This document shows, piece by piece, positions 9,350 to 16,038 of a stretch of 64,000 nucleotides of DNA. This stretch comes from Bacteroidetes bacterium 43-16 (GTDB lineage: Bacteria > Bacteroidota > Bacteroidia > Chitinophagales > Chitinophagaceae). The DNA is taken from contig MKTB01000019.1 in assembly GCA_001897525.1 (NCBI GenBank), forward strand, positions 62,001-126,000. The letters are read 5' to 3'. The notes under the pieces are model-generated. The model ran no database searches. It was not told the origin of the DNA and saw nothing but the letters and a program-made list of their open reading frames with translations. The stretch's first letter is position 1; every line of letters starts with the position of its first letter. Made by a program: the position numbers and the translations under genes.

Positions 9350-10057
9350 TTAAGATTTATTCATACCTAATTGCTTTTTAATGGCTTCCAGGTCGCTGTC
9401 AATGGTGCCGGTTTTATCGTTCAATACTTTTTCCAGGTCTTCTTTAATATTAGATTTTTCATTGGCAATCTCGCCATAGGCCTTTGCCAGGGCTTCGCGG
9501 TCTTCTACTTTTTCTTTCATCCGCTCCAGCATGGATATGGTATCATTGGCATCAAGATGGGCCATCTGCTTGTTGACCTGCTGTGTGGCTTTACTCACTT
9601 TTGCTCTCGCTTTCAGGGTTTTCAATTCTTTTTCCCACTTGGACAGGTTCTCTTTAATGACTTCGATGTTCTTCAACATTTCGGCTGCAGATTGCTGATG
9701 CGCTACAGCCTGCCGTTCGAGATCTTCCGACTCTTCGGTGTACTGCATTTTCAGGCGCAGGGCTTCTTTCGCCAGGGTCTCAGCCTTTTCCAGTTCCAAA
9801 GACCCTTCCTGTGCTTTTTCCATCACCAATACTGCTTTCTGGCCGTAGGTTGCCGCTTCTTTAAGGCAGGCTTCTTTTTCATTCTGCGTGCGTATCGACA
9901 GGGCCTTCACACTGGCATAAGCTTCAGTAGCTTCATTTAGATCTTCCCGCAATTCACGCAGTCCCTGCTCGGTCATTTTAACCGGGTCTTCCATTTTTTC
10001 TACAGCGGCATGTATTTCTGCCTGACCAATCCTGAAAATTCTCTTGAAAATGTTCAT
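9350..10057 (-). CDS. PspA/IM30 family envelope-stress protein (YjfJ-like)
   Basis: 235 residues from the chosen start. The sequence starts MNIFKRIFRIGQAEIHAAVEKMEDP, matching the amphipathic N-terminal helix of PspA/IM30 proteins, and continues as an almost fully helical coiled coil with conserved-type stretches (MEDPVKMTEQ, LKARAKVSKA). PspA proteins are ESCRT-III relatives that polymerise on stressed inner membranes to limit leakage. An in-frame ATG lies 13 codons upstream inside the preceding gene; I prefer 10057 because it gives the canonical N-terminus and leaves 4 bp after the preceding stop codon. The DUF2170 gene directly before it mirrors the E. coli yjfI-yjfJ pair. Confidence 0.93.
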   Translation of the reverse strand: MNIFKRIFRIGQAEIHAAVEKMEDPVKMTEQGLRELREDLNEATEAYASVKALSIRTQNEKEACLKEAATYGQKAVLVMEKAQEGSLELEKAETLAKEALRLKMQYTEESEDLERQAVAHQQSAAEMLKNIEVIKENLSKWEKELKTLKARAKVSKATQQVNKQMAHLDANDTISMLERMKEKVEDREALAKAYGEIANEKSNIKEDLEKVLNDKTGTIDSDLEAIKKQLGMNKS

Positions 10058-10061
10058 AGCT

Positions 10062-10454
10062 TTAATATTTAGAATATTCGATAATATTTGGCGCAAACTC
10101 GTTCAGCAATAGGCCGACCGCGTTTATCGCTCCTTCAAATTCATTAAAATCAAGTGCTTCAATCTGCATGGTGTATCGGAAAAGTACTTTTGTACCTTCT
10201 TCGTTCAGCACAAAAGCACCGTGCAGGGTATCCCTGTTTTTTTGTAATAGTGCTTTGAACATATGTACATTATCTTCTTTAAAGGAGAAGAGGTACATCT
10301 CCATGATCAGTATGGGCGGTGCTACACCCAGGATCAGGTTATGGATACCATCCTGCTCATTTTCAAGTACCAATATCCCATCTGCCTCATTCCTGTACTT
10401 TATCTCACATTGCATCTGTTTTGCAAAGCTTTCTATTTTGTCTATATACATCAT
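10062..10454 (-). CDS. DUF2170 (YjfI-like) protein, first gene of the PspA/flotillin operon
   Basis: 130 residues, soluble, alpha/beta, with no membrane segment. The pattern (LVLENEQDGIHNLILGV, then FSFKEDNVHMFKALLQKNR, AFVLNEEGTKVLFRYTMQIE and a final helix) is that of DUF2170, the YjfI family that accompanies YjfJ-type PspA proteins. No biochemical role is established; a chaperone-like or regulatory role toward PspA is inferred from constant linkage. The first ATG at 10454 is preceded by AGGA at good spacing. Its promoter lies in the 106-bp divergent spacer shared with the XRE regulator. Confidence 0.88.
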   Translation of the reverse strand: MMYIDKIESFAKQMQCEIKYRNEADGILVLENEQDGIHNLILGVAPPILIMEMYLFSFKEDNVHMFKALLQKNRDTLHGAFVLNEEGTKVLFRYTMQIEALDFNEFEGAINAVGLLLNEFAPNIIEYSKY

Positions 10455-10480
10455 AAGCTTCCTGTTTTGTGCTGTTCCTA

Positions 10481-10512
10481 CAAATTTAGTAATTATTTTG
10501 AATTATTGCAAA
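10481..10512 (-). promoter_or_regulatory. Promoter of the DUF2170-pspA-flotillin operon
   Basis: On the minus strand a -33 box TTTG (10512-10509) and a -7 box TAAATTTG (10488-10481) are separated by 20 bp, an exact match to the Bacteroidota primary sigma consensus TTTG-N19-21-TAnnTTTG. The predicted start of transcription is near 10477, giving a leader of about 22 nt. Confidence 0.75.
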
Positions 10513-10528
10513 AATATTTAGCAATAAT
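10502..10528. promoter_or_regulatory. Operator-like inverted repeat in the divergent spacer
   Basis: Perfect 8-bp arms ATTATTGC and GCAATAAT are separated by 11 bp. The site covers the -33 box of the operon promoter and sits just upstream of the regulator's own -7 box, so binding by the divergent XRE protein could control both directions. The assignment of the binder is inference. Confidence 0.6.
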
Positions 10529-10545
10529 GATAATTATTTTTACAT

Positions 10546-10553
10546 TACCTTTG
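10546..10553 (+). promoter_or_regulatory. -7 box of the XRE regulator gene
   Basis: TACCTTTG matches TAnnTTTG. It ends 7 bp before the ATG at 10561, so the transcript would have almost no leader. No good TTTG -33 box is visible at the usual distance, where the inverted repeat lies instead. Confidence 0.55.
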
Positions 10554-10560
10554 TAGAGTT

Positions 10561-11238
10561 ATGACAAAAGTGGGCAGTAATATAAAGAAAATCAGGGCTA
10601 CAAAAGGCTTATCTCAACAAGCTTTTGCTGATATATTTGAATTAACCCGGGGAAATATATCTTCTTATGAAGAAAACAGGGCAGATCCTAAAATAGAAAT
10701 TATCGTAAAGATTGCCAATTATTTTAGCATTCCGCTGGAAGCACTGATTACGCAGCACCTGACGGTCAACCAGATATTGAACTTTAAAGGGGATAAGTTG
10801 ATGGAGGAAGAGAAGACACTTGATGCCTTACAACTGAAAGAGGTGCCTTATATCAATGATAATATTTATGCGCAATGCCGGCATGGCCATATCAGCTTCA
10901 GCGACCATCATCTTTTTCCAAAGCTGGTACTACCTTCTACCGGCAATATAAATTTACTGGCGCTTACGTTTAATTCTAATATCCCTCATCCCAGTGCATT
11001 ACCCAGGTTTGGCGAGCATGATATCCTGGTATTTGAAGCGCTTACGGAGACCAATTTTCATTTATGCGAGCATACTCCGGGATTATATATCGGGGAAAAA
11101 GAATTGATGCTGGGTTATTATCAATCTGAAAATGAGTCTATGAAACTGGTACTTAATGCATTAAAAGAGCATGTATTTGATATTAAATCGGGCCAGCAAT
11201 TCTGGAAATTATATGCCAGCTACCAACATTTACCCTGA
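10561..11238 (+). CDS. XRE-family transcriptional regulator, divergent from the PspA/flotillin operon
   Basis: 225 residues. Residues ~5-62 form a helix-turn-helix of the XRE/Cro-CI type (IRATKGLSQQAFADIFELTR, then NISSYEENRADP). The C-terminal ~120 residues (from about 105) resemble the fold of LexA/CI S24 domains in the arrangement of hydrophobic strands and a GEHDILVFE segment (compare DGDxVLVD), but the usual catalytic Ser-Met pair is not evident, so self-cleavage is not claimed. Position and the shared inverted repeat suggest it controls the eight-gene operon and itself. The ATG at 10561 follows a -7 box by only 7 bp. A strong hairpin terminator follows. Confidence 0.88.
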   Translation: MTKVGSNIKKIRATKGLSQQAFADIFELTRGNISSYEENRADPKIEIIVKIANYFSIPLEALITQHLTVNQILNFKGDKLMEEEKTLDALQLKEVPYINDNIYAQCRHGHISFSDHHLFPKLVLPSTGNINLLALTFNSNIPHPSALPRFGEHDILVFEALTETNFHLCEHTPGLYIGEKELMLGYYQSENESMKLVLNALKEHVFDIKSGQQFWKLYASYQHLP

Positions 11239-11255
11239 GCAATGCCACCTGTAAT

Positions 11256-11295
11256 AAAAGAAGTGCAACTTAAAAGTTTAAGTTGCACTTCTTTT
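11256..11295. terminator. Bidirectional hairpin terminator
   Basis: A perfect 19-bp inverted repeat (arms 11256-11274 and 11277-11295) has A-rich and T-rich ends, so it can terminate both the XRE gene and the convergent exported-protein gene. The formal 2-nt gap means the real loop takes a few of the inner A-T pairs. Confidence 0.9.
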
Positions 11296-11311
11296 TGTTA
11301 TAAAGTGTACA

Positions 11312-12400
11312 TCAGAGTAATTTGAAGTAGAAGTTCACTTTTCCACCGAAATAACCTACATGATTGTCCTTAGTAAAACGGAAATTGCTGGCAAAATCAA
11401 ATGTGAAACTAACGGTTCTCCCTACCGGGATAGTTATGCCCAGGTAGGCAGCGGAGCGTGTAGTATCATTAACCGGAACAACAAAACCATTACGGAGTTT
11501 AAAAGTTCTAATATGTGCAGCACCGATACGTACCGCTACCTTTTGAGCGGTCATTTGCTCTCCGGATAAGAAGCCGAATTCTAAACCATGAAACAGGTAT
11601 AGACCCCTGTTACCATTAAATCCTGCATAACCTACAGATCCTCCATAGCCTATGTAATTAGTTGTTCCAACGACACCCCCGTGACCGGCATTAAGATAAA
11701 GTCCTCCATCCAAAGCCGGGTAAGCGGTACCGTTCATAGCCACTCCTATACCCACACCACCAAAGAGCATAACCCTTGATCGTAAATTCTGCCAGCCCAA
11801 GCCTTTTTCCCTTATTGTATTAAGGCTATCAAAGCTCTGCCTCCATTCTGGACCTAAATCAAGACGCGATAAGTCTTTCAGGGTAAACACATATAGCACC
11901 GGGTAGAGACTACCGCCCTTACTCTTTGGTACATTATATGTATAATCTGCGACAATAATCGAATCCATATTATGTTTTACACTAAGCACTTCATTATTGA
12001 TCTCTACAAAATCTGTAGTCTTGGGCGCTCTCTTTTTAAAACGGAATAAAGGTTCGGGAGCATCAGGACTTAAAGCGATCGTTATCACATACTGACTCAA
12101 AGGGTCTGTAATAGAATCTTTTAACAGGCTCAATCCTTTCTGAACTGCTTGAAACACCCTGTCATGATTACTTTTTTCCCAATCACTCCAATAACTCATA
12201 TAGACGGTCATATTACCATCTGGCAAAAGGCTATTTTCCAGCTTCTTAGAACGGTCTGCTGTGGAAAAGTCAAAATAATCGAATTGCTTATGCACCTTAG
12301 GGTCCGGTTTATAAGTAATTTCATTACAGCATTGTGCTAACAATAACTGATGGATGAATAGTTGCAACAGTATAATGAGTATACTGGTTTTTTTTATCAT
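11312..12400 (-). CDS. Exported protein, probable outer-membrane barrel C-terminus, of the sigma/anti-sigma operon
   Basis: 362 residues with a signal peptide (about 1-22, ending LLLAQ before CCNE). The N-terminal half is soluble and unrecognised. From about residue 205 on there are alternating Gly/aromatic strands (GGVGIGVAMNG, GGLYLNAGHGG, GLYLFHGLEFGF, YLGITIPVGRTVSF) ending in an aromatic NFYFKLL, which suggests a small outer-membrane beta-barrel with a C-terminal Phe-type signal. Its ATG overlaps the anti-sigma gene stop (ATGA, 4 bp), so the two are translated together. It may be the envelope sensor or target of the sigma system; that is inference. I do not recognise the family. Confidence 0.75.
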   Translation of the reverse strand: MIKKTSILIILLQLFIHQLLLAQCCNEITYKPDPKVHKQFDYFDFSTADRSKKLENSLLPDGNMTVYMSYWSDWEKSNHDRVFQAVQKGLSLLKDSITDPLSQYVITIALSPDAPEPLFRFKKRAPKTTDFVEINNEVLSVKHNMDSIIVADYTYNVPKSKGGSLYPVLYVFTLKDLSRLDLGPEWRQSFDSLNTIREKGLGWQNLRSRVMLFGGVGIGVAMNGTAYPALDGGLYLNAGHGGVVGTTNYIGYGGSVGYAGFNGNRGLYLFHGLEFGFLSGEQMTAQKVAVRIGAAHIRTFKLRNGFVVPVNDTTRSAAYLGITIPVGRTVSFTFDFASNFRFTKDNHVGYFGGKVNFYFKLL

Positions 12401-13506
12401 TTATAATTTTTTAATACCGAATTAAGATTCATTGAACTTTTTTCTCTGTGCTCCTTATTTTCACCGAATGCACGTCCATATGCAGAGTTCCCCCTGGCGT
12501 GCGCTTCTGAAGGGCGAATATCTGAGATGTGCACGACTCTTTTAACGGGAGCTGCTGTGGCAATAGTTTCTTCAATTTCTTTTTCGGGTGCTAAAAGGCC
12601 ATTATCTCTGACCTCTGTAGTTTTAGTATGGTTAGTTTTAAGTGTTGGTTCTGATTTAGCAAGTACCTTTTCTGACTTTAAAGGTGTCACAGTATTAAAT
12701 CTGCTGGCAACAGGTTCTATTAATTTACGGCTTTGTGGTGCTGCAACCGGTATTTTATCTTTTAAAGGGGCTTTAATGGAATTCCTGGCAATATTATTAT
12801 GCTGTTCCCGATTTACCGGCGCTTCTGTATCCTGTTCAGGTAAAGATATTTCTTCCCGGGGCATAATTTGCGGCCCTACAGGCTGCTGCACAGATTCTGA
12901 AACCGGAGCTTCTGCAATAGTTTTGTGCAGGGACTCTGCAGGCTTGCTCAAGAAAAACCAGGCACCTGCGATACCTATTAAAAGGGCAGCAGCATGACTC
13001 CATCTGAGTTTAAAGAATACTTTACGCTTTTCTTTGGAAGCCGGGTTTGTGGCAAGGATACCTGAAGATACCTGCTCCCAGATCCTTACTTTTGCCTCAG
13101 GCAAGTCCTCCAGGACAGCTAAAGCCGGATCTTGCATTTTTTGCTGCCATTCCAGTTCAAAATTTTCTTTTTGTGCAAATACGGATGCAGCAATACGTTC
13201 TTTGCCGGTTTCATTAAGGAATACGTTTCTTATATTATCAGGTTCTTCAATCTTTTCGCGCCAGTTTTTTTCAAATTTTGCCCGTGGTATCTGTAATTTA
13301 TCCCATATTTCCTGCTTTGCTCCTTGTTCTAAAAATCCTTCCCATCCGGGGATTTCATCTGCTTTCTTTTGCCATGCTTTTTCAAATTTTTTTTTGGAAG
13401 ACTGTATCTTTCCCCACATATGCGCTTTGACCTCTTCTTTCAAAAAGTCTTTTTGTGCATCTGAATCATTCATTTTTTCCCGCCAATGGTCTTCGAAATT
13501 TTTCAT
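12397..13506 (-). CDS. Single-span anti-sigma-like protein with four 37-residue N-terminal repeats
   Basis: 369 residues. The cytoplasmic N-terminus has four tandem repeats starting at F4, F41, F78 and F116 with the frame FExxWxxK, a mid-repeat FL and a later W (W31, W68, W143). One membrane span follows at about 171-187 (AAALLIGIAGAWFFL), then a long Pro/Glu/Lys-rich periplasmic part without obvious domains. The gene begins 6 bp after the ECF sigma stop. Membrane anti-sigma factors with this topology hold the sigma factor with their cytoplasmic part; the repeat region is therefore the candidate sigma-binding domain. It does not look like a zinc-binding ZAS domain or a FecR N-terminus. Function is inferred from position and topology. 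Confidence 0.8.
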   Translation of the reverse strand: MKNFEDHWREKMNDSDAQKDFLKEEVKAHMWGKIQSSKKKFEKAWQKKADEIPGWEGFLEQGAKQEIWDKLQIPRAKFEKNWREKIEEPDNIRNVFLNETGKERIAASVFAQKENFELEWQQKMQDPALAVLEDLPEAKVRIWEQVSSGILATNPASKEKRKVFFKLRWSHAAALLIGIAGAWFFLSKPAESLHKTIAEAPVSESVQQPVGPQIMPREEISLPEQDTEAPVNREQHNNIARNSIKAPLKDKIPVAAPQSRKLIEPVASRFNTVTPLKSEKVLAKSEPTLKTNHTKTTEVRDNGLLAPEKEIEETIATAAPVKRVVHISDIRPSEAHARGNSAYGRAFGENKEHREKSSMNLNSVLKNYK

Positions 13507-13512
13507 GGCTTT

Positions 13513-14052
13513 TTATTTTTTTTGCTTCAAAATATACTCTTGCAAGAATTTGCGTGCTTTAAATAGCTGAGAACGTGACGTGACCTCCGAAACCCCTAAA
13601 TGAGCAGATATTTCTGCATGGCTCATATCTTCAAAAACATATAGATTGAATACAGTTCTGTAGCCGATAGGCATTGTATGTATCACTTTCATGATTTCCC
13701 TCACACTCATGTTGGAAAGGGCCTGCTCCTGCTCTGCGCCAAACTGGACCGGTGTTTCTCCATCTATCGACACAATGTCCATCTGTTTACGCTTCCTGAT
13801 CTTCATTAATGCCTCATTCACTGCAATTCGCTTCATCCAGTGCCAAAGACTCTTATCTCCTCTCCATTCAAAAGTATGAATATTCCCGAATATCTTCAGG
13901 AATGCCTCTGTTGCAGCATCTTCGGCCTCCATGCGTTCTCCCAAATACCGGAACGTTGTAGCATACAAGACATCAGCATATTTTTCATATAAAATATGCT
14001 GCGCGCTGCTTTGTCCTTGCTTGCAATTTTCTACCAGTAATTTTTCTTCCAT
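13513..14052 (-). CDS. ECF-type RNA polymerase sigma factor
   Basis: 179 residues. Region 2 covers about residues 20-88 (LYEKYADVLYATTFRYLG, EDAATEAFLKIF, then WHWMKRIAVNEALMKIRKRK) and region 4 about 115-170 with the helix-turn-helix MSHAEISAHLGVSEVTSRSQ. This is a standard ECF sigma (sigma-70 r2/r4) that recruits RNA polymerase to a small regulon. It is the first gene of a three-gene operon with the repeat-bearing anti-sigma-like protein 6 bp downstream. No close match to TAnnTTTG precedes it, so it may drive its own promoter. Confidence 0.95.
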   Translation of the reverse strand: MEEKLLVENCKQGQSSAQHILYEKYADVLYATTFRYLGERMEAEDAATEAFLKIFGNIHTFEWRGDKSLWHWMKRIAVNEALMKIRKRKQMDIVSIDGETPVQFGAEQEQALSNMSVREIMKVIHTMPIGYRTVFNLYVFEDMSHAEISAHLGVSEVTSRSQLFKARKFLQEYILKQKK

Positions 14053-14156
14053 CCTTGTTTGGCCAGCGCTTTATTTATACAAAGGCAAAATTCAGGCTAA
14101 CTAACTTATATAATGCCTGAACATTATCATATGTTGCCCCTGGAAATTAAAATTAT

Positions 14157-14190
14157 GAAAAAAAGCTACAAAATATAAAATATTGTAGCT
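14157..14190 (-). terminator. Terminator of the acyl-CoA carboxylase gene
   Basis: Read on the minus strand, arms AGCTACAA (14190-14183) and TTGTAGCT (14171-14164) are followed by a run of T residues (14163-14157), about 35 bp after the stop codon. Confidence 0.75.
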
Positions 14191-14222
14191 GTAAATGTTT
14201 AATTATAATCTCTTTGTCTATC

Positions 14223-15851
14223 CTATACCTGAAATACGCCTTCTTTCCATTCTTTAACAATCGGGGCATGGTTCGCGGCTTTAATGCCCTCGGATATCAC
14301 CAATCTTGTATTTAAAGGATCTATAATATCATCTACCCATAAACGGGAGGCGGCATAGTAAGGCGTAGTTTGCGCATTATATTTATCCGTAATGGTTTTC
14401 AACAACTCTTTTTCTTTTTCAGGGTCGATTTCTTCTCCTTTTGCTTTCAAAGAAGCTACCTGGATCTGTAATAAGGTCTTTGCCGCCTGCTCTCCACCCA
14501 TAACGGCAATCTTTGCATTTGGCCAGGCATAAATAAAGCGGGGATCATAAGCTTTCCCACACATGGCATAGTTGCCGGCACCGAAGGAGTTCCCGATAAT
14601 GATCGTGATCTTAGGTACTACGGAGTTGGCTACTGCATTGACCATCTTGGCACCATCTTTTGTAATACCGGAATGTTCGCTGCGGGTACCGACCATAAAA
14701 CCGGTAACGTCTTGTAAAAAGACCAAAGGAATTTTCTTTTGGTTGCAGTTTTGGATAAAACGTGCGGCTTTATCGGCACTTTCACCATAGATCACCCCAC
14801 CCAACTGCATTTCTTTTTTACCATTTTTTACAATCGTACGCTGGTTGGCCACGATACCAACTGCCCAGCCGTCTACACGGGCATAACCGCAAACGATGGT
14901 CTTACCATAGTCCTGCTTGAACTGGTCAAATTCTGAATTGTCTACAATACGTTCTATGACCTCCAGTACATTGTATGGCTTGCTGTTATCGGTGCTCACA
15001 AAGCCGCAGATCTCTTTAGGGTCTTTTACGGGCAATGCAGGCTTGGCACGGTCAAACCCGGCATCTTCAGGTTTACCCAGTTTGTCCATGATACGCTTCA
15101 CCTGGTCCAGGCATTCTTTTTCGGTATCGAATTTATAATCGGCAATACCGCTGATCTCTGTGTGGGTAGCAGCGCCGCCCAGTGTTTCAGAGTCGGCATC
15201 TTCGCCAATGGCTGCTTTTACCAGGTAAGGTCCTGCCAGGAAGATGGAGGCATTACCGGTCACCATCAGGGTCTCATCGCTCATAATGGGCAGGTAAGCA
15301 CCGCCGGCCACGCAGCTACCGGTAACGGCAGCGATCTGGGTGATGCCCATAGCGCTCATTTGTGCATTGTTCCTGAAGATACGGCCAAAGTGTTCTTTAT
15401 CGGGGAAGATCTCATCCTGCATGGGCAGGTAAACACCGGCACTGTCTACGATATAGATCACGGGCAGCCTGTTTTCCATAGCGATCTCCTGCATACGCAG
15501 GTTTTTCTTCCCGGTGATCGGGAACCAGGCACCTGCCTTTACGGTATAATCATTAGCGATGATCATACATTGACGGCCGCTTACATAGCCGATACCGGAT
15601 ACGGTACCGCCTGCAGGGCAACCGCCATGCTCGGCATACATTTCATAACCGGCAAAAACACCTAATTCTATAAATTCAGCACCATCGTCTGTCAGGTATT
15701 CGATACGCTCACGCGGTGACATTTTTCCTTTCAGCTTTGCTTTTTCCAAAGCTTTCTTCCCACCGCCTTCTTCGATCTTCGACTTGCGTTGTTTTACCTG
15801 TGATGTCAACAGACGCATGGCATCTTCATTTTTGTTGAATTCGATATTCAT
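14223..15851 (-). CDS. Acyl-CoA carboxylase beta (carboxyltransferase) subunit, methylcrotonyl/propionyl type
   Basis: 542 residues, the normal length for the biotin-dependent carboxyltransferase beta chain. It transfers CO2 from carboxybiotin to an acyl-CoA in branched-chain amino-acid or propionate metabolism. Two crotonase-like halves are visible: the N-terminal half with MSPRERIEYLTD, a YVSGRQCMIIANDYTVKAGAW stretch and GSCVAGGAYLPIMSDE, and the C-terminal half with VIYGESADKAARFI, VFLQDVTGFMVGT and GNSFGAGNYAMCGKAYDPRF. The GAYLPIMSDE motif is closest to methylcrotonyl-CoA carboxylase MccB, but substrate cannot be fixed from sequence alone. The gene is monocistronic here; the biotin-carboxylase partner is not in the window. 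Confidence 0.93.
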   Translation of the reverse strand: MNIEFNKNEDAMRLLTSQVKQRKSKIEEGGGKKALEKAKLKGKMSPRERIEYLTDDGAEFIELGVFAGYEMYAEHGGCPAGGTVSGIGYVSGRQCMIIANDYTVKAGAWFPITGKKNLRMQEIAMENRLPVIYIVDSAGVYLPMQDEIFPDKEHFGRIFRNNAQMSAMGITQIAAVTGSCVAGGAYLPIMSDETLMVTGNASIFLAGPYLVKAAIGEDADSETLGGAATHTEISGIADYKFDTEKECLDQVKRIMDKLGKPEDAGFDRAKPALPVKDPKEICGFVSTDNSKPYNVLEVIERIVDNSEFDQFKQDYGKTIVCGYARVDGWAVGIVANQRTIVKNGKKEMQLGGVIYGESADKAARFIQNCNQKKIPLVFLQDVTGFMVGTRSEHSGITKDGAKMVNAVANSVVPKITIIIGNSFGAGNYAMCGKAYDPRFIYAWPNAKIAVMGGEQAAKTLLQIQVASLKAKGEEIDPEKEKELLKTITDKYNAQTTPYYAASRLWVDDIIDPLNTRLVISEGIKAANHAPIVKEWKEGVFQV

Positions 15852-15974
15852 ATAAGTATCCAGTAAAGGTTTAAAGTAACATTAAAGGGAAATACATGTT
15901 GAGTATTTCAAGCGACTAAGATAGTATATTTTGGCTAATTGAGTCAGGGAGTGCCCTAATTGTTAGCACAAATA

Positions 15975-16020
15975 TTAAAGCCTCATTCATACGGCTAAAA
16001 AACCGCTGAATAAGGCCTTG
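15975..16020 (-). terminator. Probable terminator of the first secreted protease gene
   Basis: Downstream of the protease stop, the minus strand shows an imperfect stem, AAGGCCTTATTCA paired with TGAATGAGGCTTT, around a T-rich loop. Pairing is broken by one or two mismatches and the T run is short, so it is weaker than the other hairpins in this window. Confidence 0.45.
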
Positions 16021-16038
16021 ATATTGAATTAGTAAAAA

